A stretch of 64,000 nucleotides of DNA from Klebsormidium nitens (taxonomy: Eukaryota; Streptophyta; Klebsormidiophyceae; Klebsormidiales; Klebsormidiaceae). The DNA is taken from NCBI GenBank assembly GCA_000708835.1, contig DF237070.1:1-64000 (forward strand). Reading direction: 5' to 3'. The position numbers and the translations under genes were made by a program. This document shows, piece after piece, positions 55,956 through 64,000 of the stretch (positions are counted from its first letter, which is position 1; each line of letters starts with the position of its first letter). The notes beneath the pieces were generated by a model. That model was not told the origin of the DNA, searched no databases, and worked only from the letters and a program-made list of their open reading frames with translations.

Positions 55956-56368
55956 ATGGTATCATCGGTATTGCATGTAATTAGCACGAGTTCGTATACC
56001 ATAATACATGTGCAAGCGCCCCGGCCCACTAACATGGTCGAGTTTTGCGCTCATCTACATGTCTTCGCCATGTACGTTGCAGCTTCCCTTATGTTCCTGC
56101 ATTTTCGCATTTGACCGCTTGCATCAAAGGTCTTATTCAATAGATGAGGCAATTGGCAGCCAAGCAATACTTTCTTCCATCAAAACGCGTCACAATCACA
56201 CATTAAGCGAAACCAGTCTGCTGAGAACTTCCATTTAAAGCATGATCACAAGGGCCAGCAGTCGAATCAAACAGTGTCTTTGACGACTCGCACGAGAGTC
56301 CCAAAGCACTAGCAGATCAGAATAAGTCTAGGAGCAGTAAATTCAAAGCACACCGTTTAGGTCTCAAC

Positions 56369-59300
56369 CTACGAGCTGACAATTTGGACCGACCAGTCTT
56401 CCGCGACCGACAGCCACGGCCGCTTGATAACCAACGCCGTTGCGTCGCCCCCACTGCCCATCACCGGCGGCTCGACCGCACTCTCCAGCTGGATCTTTCC
56501 GTCCGTGTCCCCAAGAACTGCTCGGAAAGTGCTGCTCTTCTCCGCAATCTTTGGCAAGCCCATCACAACAATCTTCTCAATCTTGTTGGGAAGCGCGAAC
56601 CCTTTGGCGCTTTCCCCGGTGGGGGCTGCGTCGGAACACTCTAACCGCCCGTTCTGGAACGTGAAGCGCCGCAGGACGTACGCTTCCTTTTCGTAGTCAA
56701 AGCTTCGCCCGTCGTCGACATAGAGGAGGCCCTCCGCGGCCCCAGTTGAGTTCAGAGCGATGTACTGCGAGAAGGGTGCGGCTGAGTGAATAGCGGAAAA
56801 ATCTGGCAGAAGCGTGAAGTTGCTGAAGAATCCTCATGCGGTATGCGTCAGCACAGTACAGACTGGCTCCGAAATAACCACAACAAGAGACTTGGAAAGT
56901 GGTTGTCAGATGAAAACGCTCAAAGATTGCGCAAATCTTGCAATTCTTGCCTTAACAATCATAGTTCGAATCTCGTGCACCAGTTCATAGACGGAGGAAG
57001 ACGTCTTGCATTTTCATCGTAACCCTATCGACTTGCGACTCCAAGCTTGTGTGTTGGGCAGAGAATATACCCACTGAGAATACACAGCCCGAGCTGCGGA
57101 TTCTAACGCCCATCTCAACCAAGTCGTCGAACAACTCATCCAATCTTCACACCGTCTTAGCTGCGCTGACCGGCCATATGATTTGGAAACGAACCCGATT
57201 CATGATTTTAGTGATCTACTGCTCAGCACTCACCAGAGTGTATGGATCGTTGGCCATCTGCGTGGTGCTCCGCCGTGGCCGGTCTTTCCGGGCGATGATG
57301 CTCCCGCCCCTCTGGAAGGCGGGGAAGCTCTCCAACCCGGTGACGGGCAACTGGACATAGGACAGCACGTGAGGGATGGGTTAGAGTTCCAGGAGATAAG
57401 AATGGGATGCAGTACTCGATATTCAGAGCCTTTTCCTGCTCCTAATGGACGAGGAAACCACAAAATCCTTTTGAACACACTCTTCAACAAAGAAGCATGC
57501 TCTCTAATCGAGGACCACAGGCTAAACTGTCACAGATCATAACAATGATGCAACACACAACGCGAGGTCACTTATAAGTATTCTCACTGGCGTCGTCAAA
57601 ATCTACATAACCGGAACATTGGGCGACTTTACGGTTGCGGGCCGCCTACCGTATCTGCGAGAAAATCACCACCACCGTAATCTGCGGTGTCTACTGGCTG
57701 ACTCACCGTAATTGCTTTCCCGGCCGCCCCGGTGTGTGCGGCCCCCGTACGGACTTCATACCAGGGCTCCTTGCCAGGGAAGAATGCGGACACCTGAAAG
57801 GCGTCCTTGGTTACAACCGGGTGTACGAGAATGTCCGAACCGAGCAGGAACGATTCGTCCAGCGCCCACGTGGAGGCCTCGTCGGGGTACTCCAACCAGA
57901 GTGGCCGCATCACCGGCAGGCCCGTCCTGAAGGGTTGAGATCCGGGTTAGAGGGCTGAAGGGTTGGGTTATGAGAGGTCAGGGTTACAGTGATTCGAGTG
58001 TACAATTCAGGGTTCGCGTTTGAGGTCAACGGACAGCCAGAGCGGCGGCATGACCGGAAGGCCCGTCCGGGGGGTTGAAGAGTTTGCGGTTCAGAATTCG
58101 AAGATTTAAGGGCTCAAGACTCAACACAATGCGGTCAGTTACGCCCCGTCAAAAACGACAAATCAGTGAACCTTTTACCAACGAGGGACCATGACACAGA
58201 AGAACGCCCAGTCAAAATCCACGCTCTGCACATTGTTCGGACGCAAGGCAGATATCTGAGAGCGTCAAATTGCTCGGAAAGAAGACCAATGAATTGACAG
58301 GAAAGAATGACCAACATAGATGAGTCCGTTTCCCGTCCTCTTTGCAAAGCATGTCACGATTATGTGAGGTACATGTAGGAGCGTTTGTCTCGTCCGAATC
58401 AGGCCAGGAATAAAACGTCGGCCACAGATTCTTAACGAGAAACACAAGTCTCCAGAGCCCTCAGGAACCCTCCGCGCTCACTTGTGGGCCTCGTAAAAGA
58501 CGGTGTAGACATAAGGCAGGAGGGCGTATCTCGTCCGGATCGCGTCGCGGATGAGCGTCGTGTACGGCTCGCCGAAGAGCCACGGCTCGCGGCGCTTGGT
58601 GTCGAGGTGCGCGTGGCCGCGGAAGAACGGGTAGTACGCACCGACCTGGTACCAGCGGGTGAGGAGGTCGGGCTCCGGGTTGCCAAAGAATCCGCCCACG
58701 TCAGCGCCTGAAAGCGACGCGTTGATGACGTCAGCTTGAGGTCAGCCAAAACCGGTCAAAATGTGGTGTCAAAATAAGGCTTCTCGTGCACCTCCATGAA
58801 ACCTTGAAGTGCGAGCTTTTGAAGAACCCGCCCACGTCCGCCTTAGAAAAGGATACGGTGCTGACGTCAGCATAGGGTCAGAGGTTGAGGAGGTTTGAAT
58901 GCTGGTGTCAGAAGTCTGCTGTGTGCGTCACTACAAGTACTGATGGAGGTCGGAAGCGCAGGAGACCCGAAAAGGCCACCGACTGCCTGCGCTGACAAGA
59001 CACCTAGCTGACGTCAGTCTGAGGTCAGTGGCCACGGAGGGTCAGCACTGGTGTCAGCTTATGGATCCAAGATTTCCAAGATTCTGCTGGAGCCTTAACT
59101 TCAGCAGCTCCAAGAAAAGCCATGCACATCCGCGCTTGAGACTGGCGTGCTGACATGTTCTTAAAAGATTCGCTTATGCTGCTGTCAGCGGTCGGGTTGG
59201 CACGTGCATTCACTGCAAGGGGCTAAAGAAATCCCTCTTGTAGACAGGTCGTATGCAATCCCTCGGGCTCAACCGCTGACGGCTTTGGACAAGGAGCACT

Positions 59301-62300
59301 TGCTATTGAGGTGTCCTCCGTGCATGGATTAGACAAGTGACCCGAAACTCCACCAGAAAAGCAAAGCTTGCGGCACAACTGCCATCAAATACCGACTTCT
59401 ATCGACACCCAAACCGAGAATGCCGTTCAAGTGCAGATTCTTACCCGCGAACGAGATGCCGGCGACTCCGAGGCTGAGCAGCATCGGCACCGACACCTGG
59501 AGGTGCGTCCACTCGGCGGTGTTGTCGCCCGTCCAAATTGCGCCGATGCGCTGCGTGCCTGCGAAGAACGCGCGCGAAAGGACGAACGGGCGGTCGTTGT
59601 TCTTGCCCCGCTTGAGAAGCCCTTCGACAGAGGCCTTGTGGAAGAGGAGGCCGTTCAGGTTGTGCAGGTCGCGGTGCTCGACGCCGTCGTAGTGCAGGTT
59701 GTCGCGGGGCATGGTTAACTGCGGGTTTAAAAAGTAGGTTTGAATCGGGTCTAATGCATATGAGCGGAAGGTCAAAAGACGTTGTCGAGGTTGCTTATGG
59801 AGGCCATATTGTTTGCCGCCGCCGTAATGTAGGTTACCTACGGAGCATGGTTAGCTGCAGAGTTAGGAAGCCGGGTTCAGATTGAGATCAGCATGTTTAG
59901 CCGCAGGTTAAAGAAGCGCTTGAACAAACATACCAATCAAGGTGAGGATGGTCAGAGCCTGCTTTACGCTCAATCTCTGTGGTGATTCTGGTGCTTGACG
60001 CCCCCACTCACGGTGCAGGTTAAACGGAACGAACTTAGCGGGTTCTAGATTTGGATTCCACTACGGACGAGCTCGTGTTGTTTATTCAACTGAAAAGAAC
60101 CGGAATTAGCACTAGCAACAGAGTTTGATGGCGTGAACCAATCGGCCAGAAGTTCGCCTTGACCTGCGAAGATGCTGGACACTCAAGTCATAGGTCAAAG
60201 GGAACAGGACACCAAGTTACAAGCTCCCATTGAGAGAGTCACCACTGAACGAGTGACACATGCAAATCCGTAGGTTCAAAGGGAAAAACGGCGTCTTTAC
60301 AACTGCCATAACCAAGATCAATAATCCATACCTCGGGCCCGTTGAAGACGCTGGGCTCGTTCATGTCGTTCCAGGAGTAGAGCGTGAGCGTCGACTCCTT
60401 GTATTTGTCCAGCAAGTACTGCTCGGCCCACCAGTCGCGCACCTCCGGGCTCAGCATGTCCAAATAAGAACTGGAGCCTGGCCAGCACCAACCCTCAAAG
60501 TCGTTGCCGTCCTTGTTCTTGACATAGTACCTGTGGGGGATTGGAATGGATTAGTCAACAAGATGACACACATTCAGGTTACCATGGCTTAAAATTGAGG
60601 TCAAATATAGCAACAAGCGATTCTTGTTGACATTGCTGCCAGCTGACCCTACCAATCTGCAGATACTCAACAAGAATGATGGGGTTGAACAATCCTCAAA
60701 AAGAAGCAGAGATGGACAGGGGTGCAGCCAAGGAACCCCGATTAGGCAGCTGCCAGAGGAGGGCTGAAATGGAGTGAAACCCCAAATCAAATATACGGTG
60801 GTCACTGCTACACGAACATGAGCACGTCTCTAAAACAAACGTTGACCCAGTCTTACCCTTTGGCTGTTGCCTCCTCATGGATGTAGTAGCCGGAATCTCG
60901 CTTGATGTGGGGGTCTACGATCGTAACCTGCAAGCGGTCAAGAAACGGATTGCAATTCTGACCACATTGGACACGCATCCTGAACACGGATGACTAGCAA
61001 CATCTTGCACTGTGCACTGCCAGCCCCAATTTCAAAAATATTGGTACCCAAAATCGTTCTAAAGCAGGCTGCTCAAAATGAGGTAGGGGGTAAAGGGGCC
61101 GTGCAGGGAAATTTCCAAAGTCCAGAACCCTGGGCATAAGGTCAGTGCACTTGGGGCTTCCGCAAGCACAAAACATGCGTCATCAGCGAAGAGAACTTCT
61201 CAGAGTATGGCTACATGTTCAACTCACCATCTTCCTGCCCTTGGCAGCGATGCGGTTCTGCATCTCCTTGGGGTGCGGAAACAGCGAATGGTCCCAAGTA
61301 AAGTACTTCTTGTGATCCGTGTGCTCAATGTCCAGCCACAGCACATCGTAGGGGATGTCGTGCTCGTCAAACCCGGCATCAACCGCGTTGACATCAGCCT
61401 CATCTTTGTAATTCCACCTACACTGGTGGTATGCGATCGAAAACAGCTGTGGCATCACCGGCTTTCCTGTGACTGTCGTATACTGCTGGACGACGTTCTT
61501 GGGGGTGGGGCCTAGGAGGAGGAACACGTCAAAGATGCCACTCTCGGCGATCCAGTGCGTGTCGATCCTGCTCTTGTCTTCCAACCCTGGGATCATATGC
61601 TCGGCCTTTGCCAGCACGTCGATGAACATCTCCGCGGCGTTGAGGAAGAACAGCCCTGCGGTGCCCTGCGCGCCATGAGCCATCATCATTGGGACTGCGC
61701 CATAGAGTCCAAAGGGCGACTCGTGCACGTACTCAAACACGTCCAGATTGAACAAGCGGTACGGTTCGGATTCTGCTCCCTCCAGGCCCTTGGTCGGCTT
61801 CAGAGGCAAGCGAGTGGCTCGCTCAGGAATCCCATAGAGCTGCTCTGCGTTGATGAAAGCAGCATCAAATGCAACGCTTGCCGGCCCCTTTGGTTTTGAG
61901 TCTGTGTGCGACTTGAAGATCTCCTCCCACGTTCCGGACTCCTCCTCGCTGATGTTTGCTGGTTTCTCCCGATAGTGCTCAAAATTGAACAGCCCCCGGC
62001 CGTTGATGGAAAGGATCGGTCTTCCATCAACAAACGCATCAATGCGGAAAGGATCATGCAAGATGCGGAGCTTGTTCCCCCCCAGAGTCAGCCAGGTGTC
62101 CTTGCTCGAGCGCGCAGACACAATTGGACTCTTCTTAGAATCCAAACCTTCATCCAAAACATCTGGCACCTCAAAGCGCTTCTTCTCAGGAACCTCCGTC
62201 ACTTTAACCCTCACAATTCCATCCCCATACGCGGAGATCTCCAGGGGCAATTCTACCCCCGGGAAGTCTTTGTTGATCACAGTCCCTGAGAGCCCCCCCC

Positions 62301-62502
62301 CAGCTGCCTGCTGCAATTTGCCCCCCAGAGCAAATGTGCTCGCACCCGGCTCCTTGGCCCTATTGCGCCGGCAGAAGGACGCCTCATGGCACTTGCGGAA
62401 CTCCTCTGATTTGACAGCGAAGGCGCATTGGCAGCTCAGAAGGAGGCAAAGAGCGAAGCCAATCAGCGCGGGAGACATCAGCACCTTCTCTCCACCCCCC
62501 AT
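56369..62502 (-). CDS. GANAB: Glucosidase II alpha subunit (GH31), ER
   Basis: This ER enzyme removes the two inner alpha-1,3-glucoses from N-glycans of new glycoproteins and works with a beta subunit in the calnexin cycle; plant alleles are called PSL5/RSW3. Eight exons: 62502-61228, 60927-60857, 60530-60332, 59718-59445, 58707-58482, 57926-57707, 57350-57234, 56764-56369, giving 925 aa, a normal length. A signal peptide is clear (hydrophobic core [16 protein letters not shown]), followed by the [15 protein letters not shown] cysteine motif of the family. Catalytic [10 protein letters not shown] places the nucleophile Asp near 504, and GDNTAEW places the acid/base Asp near 580. [11 protein letters not shown] and [11 protein letters not shown] are also intact. 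The C-terminal part has [17 protein letters not shown]. No retention signal is seen, as expected, since the beta subunit provides it. Introns carry exon-edge copies. Confidence 0.95.
58025..58085 (-). repeat. Echo of glucosidase II exon 6 5' end
   Basis: ccagagcggcggcatgaccggaaggcccgtccggggggttgaag (plus strand) resembles 57896-57940, the acceptor and first codons of exon 6 ([10 protein letters not shown]). The acceptor equivalent is damaged. Confidence 0.75.
58828..59055 (-). repeat. Two echoes of glucosidase II exon 5 acceptor
   Basis: The block covering the exon 5 start and its upstream intron (58681-58770: cgcccacgtcagcgcc, tgacgtcagc, gaggtcag, gtggtgtcaaaa) recurs at about 58828-58915 and, more diverged, 58975-59056. 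The period is about 145 bp. Each copy carries a TGACGTCA palindrome. Confidence 0.8.
59822..59912 (-). repeat. Echoes of glucosidase II exon 4 acceptor
   Basis: The plus-strand block gcatggttaactgcgggtt at the exon 4 acceptor (59709-59727) is echoed by gcatggttagctgcagagtt near 59843 and gcatgtttagccgcaggtt near 59891. These are short, decayed copies of the acceptor and first codons (LTMP). Confidence 0.65.
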
Positions 62503-63037
62503 CGCAGCGCACCGAGTCTGGTCGCCTCCTCAGAATGCAACTGATCCACCCGTTGTTCAGAGGTGTTCAAATGTGGGGATGGTGTCCTCCAGGCTCCGCC
62601 CTGACCAGACGGTTGCTGCGTTGCATGCAGTTCGTGGCGTGGACGTGTGTTCCTGCAAGAGGGACAGCTCATGCAAGTTCTGGGGCACAGACACTCTTCC
62701 TCTAACAGGGCCTCTGGAATCACAGGCAGAGTGAGTGGTGCTCAGCTCAAAAGTGGAGGCCTTGTCAGAGGTCCTATTGACAACATCTTGAGACTGGAAC
62801 TTGTGGAAGTCGTGAACCTCTCTCGGAGGAAGAGACAGTTCTTGCTGCACAGGACAAAGTAAAACGTCAGAAAATGGTTATGACGCATGAAAGCGAAAGT
62901 ATTTGTCAGAGGGAAGGCGCTCTGCTTGTAAAAGCATGCTCTTTGATGGCCATCGTTTATTTGTAGTGTAATGCCGCAGGGTTTCCTACACCGTTGCTTT
63001 TGTGAAAGCACCCCCGCCGCTTCCTTTTGAGACGCCG
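62503..63037. promoter_or_regulatory. Divergent promoter, glucosidase II alpha / RH32
   Basis: The two genes are head to head with 535 bp between their ATGs. Within it, cgtggcgtggacgtgtg (62633-62649) contains CCACG/GACGTG cores resembling plant ER-stress (bZIP) elements, which would suit glucosidase II; this is suggestive only. No TATA box was placed. An untranslated first exon for either gene cannot be excluded. Confidence 0.5.
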
Positions 63038-63520
63038 ATGGCGGTGAAAGGTAAGGGTGCTGCTAAAAAGTTCCACCACCGCCGCCCGAAGCAACTTGAC
63101 CGAGACTTAGAGGAGATTGCATTTTTGGAAGCAACCATCAAGGCGGGAGCGCCCCCATCAGGCTCAAACCCACTCGCTTCTAACCCCTTGAAAGATGGAC
63201 AGAAGGCTTCTCAAGCATCAGAAGGCGCGTCAGAACTCCAGCCTTATGCAGGGGTCCGAGCGTTCGACGAGCTGCCGATATCAGAGAGGACGAAGAAGGG
63301 GCTGAAAGAAGCGAAGTATGTAAGCATGACAGCGATCCAGAGGGCCGCCATTCCGCACGCCCTGGCAGGGAGGGATGTGCTGGGGGCTGCTAAAACGGGG
63401 AGCGGGAAGACGCTCGCTTTTCTGGTGCCTACGCTGGAGAAGCTGTATAGGCTGAGGTGGGGTCCAATGGATGGGGTGGGGGCGCTTGTGATCTCCCCCA
63501 CACGAGAGCTGGCGCTGCAG
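63038..63520 (+). CDS. RH32: DEAD-box RNA helicase 32 (DDX10/Dbp4), first exon, partial
   Basis: This is the N-terminal 161 codons of a nucleolar helicase whose DDX10/Dbp4 relatives free snoRNAs during 18S rRNA processing. Visible: basic start [19 protein letters not shown], then [26 protein letters not shown] (Q-motif region, about 76-101; given in pieces here: [26 protein letters not shown]), motif [10 protein letters not shown] (117-125), and motif Ia PTRELALQ (154-161). The AAKTGSGKT form, with Lys after AA, and the LPIS.xTK.GLK block are typical of DDX10 rather than DDX24. The exon ends at CTGCAG|gttagt. The reading frame is open upstream to 63002, but 63038 is the first in-frame ATG. 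The DEAD box and helicase C domain lie beyond the window. Confidence 0.88.
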
Positions 63521-64000
63521 GTTAGTAAGTTTTAGGGTTTTGTTAGGAGCCGAATGAGGAAGCATCGGGACTATTTGCAATGCACACTAAAATGATCTTG
63601 AAGACTAATGCTGTGAATTATTGGATTCTTTCTGGATGGTGGTGTGGATACTTGCAGTGGTCAATAATATTGCAGCTGGTTGATAATACTTTCAGGGTTT
63701 GGATGACAATGGTGGTAACGATGGTTCAGACTTCCTGATTGGTGGTGCAAACTTCTTTGTGCCTTGTCATCTCCGGATTTAATACTTATTACCACCTCTC
63801 AGAAAGAATTGGCAAATGTCCTCCAAATAATCTTTGAACTTTATACCAAAGAAAGACTTTTTACCACCACCATTCTGCACAACGCTCCAGAATTTTTTTG
63901 GTCATCTATTGTATCCTCATTTGTTTCCTACTTCACGTCTATCACCCATGTACTTACATCATCAGCAGCCTAAATGATTTCACCAGGACAAAGTGTCGGA
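63521..64000 (+). other. RH32: RH32 intron 1, open at the window end
   Basis: From the donor at 63521 to the window end no exon resembling the next conserved RH32 segment (the GG block and motif Ib) was found, so the first intron is at least 480 bp. It is AT-rich with repeated ataat and accacc words. Confidence 0.7.

Larger units (their letters stand above)
53785..56368. other. Intergenic region, repeats but no gene
   Basis: About 2.6 kb between the tRNA and the 3' end of glucosidase II alpha. It holds a tandem pair near 54510-54780 and a strong long inverted repeat near 55879-55955. No protein exon was recognised on either strand; the open frames present are short and lack codon bias. Confidence 0.55.

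Noticed and set aside
56384-56696. Plus-strand frames rich in Pro, Ser and Arg
   Set aside because: Antisense shadows of the last glucosidase II exon.
1-64000. Bacterial operon, prophage or transposon interpretation
   Set aside because: GT-AG introns throughout and eukaryote-only gene families; no integrase, transposase or reverse transcriptase was seen.

Overview
The window looks like nuclear DNA of a streptophyte green lineage organism that makes motile cilia, most plausibly a charophyte alga of the Klebsormidium type. The reasons are plant-type orthologues (an RH13 helicase, a plastid CRT-like transporter, plant-type glucosidase II alpha) next to a complete axonemal inner-arm dynein heavy chain, compact GT-AG introns, GC-rich codon use in the long genes, and a plant telo-box in a promoter. 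The species is an inference; the gene identities are much firmer. All gene models below were spliced by hand, and every model closes in frame.

Layout: 1-1423, non-coding, with a GGTACC palindrome cluster. 1424-9978 (-), DEAD-box RNA helicase RH13/DDX24/MAK5, 9 exons, 1039 aa. 9979-10490, divergent promoter. 10491-15432 (+), chloroquine-resistance-transporter-like protein CLT, 9 exons, 447 aa. 15433-16744, non-coding. 16745-52828 (+), DNAH1-type axonemal dynein heavy chain, 49 exons, 4065 aa, over half of the window. 52829-56368, non-coding, with one intron-containing tRNA-Val(UAC) gene, a pair of diverged tandem repeats and a strong long inverted repeat. 56369-62502 (-), glucosidase II alpha subunit (GH31), 8 exons, 925 aa. 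62503-63037, a second divergent promoter. 63038 onward (+), first exon of DEAD-box helicase RH32/DDX10/Dbp4, cut by the window end.

There is no operon-like logic. The two helicases act in nucleolar ribosome biogenesis, CLT acts at the plastid envelope, glucosidase II in the endoplasmic reticulum, and DNAH1 in the axoneme.

The most unusual feature is in the introns. In RH13, DNAH1 and glucosidase II alpha, about two dozen exon edges (30-120 bp spanning a splice site) are repeated one to five times inside the adjacent intron, with the working copy at one end of the series. Several of these echoes differ from the working exon mainly at silent third codon positions, which is not what dead intronic copies should show. 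They could be relics of alternative exons, products of gene conversion, or footprints of a recurrent duplication process acting at CAG|GT junctions.
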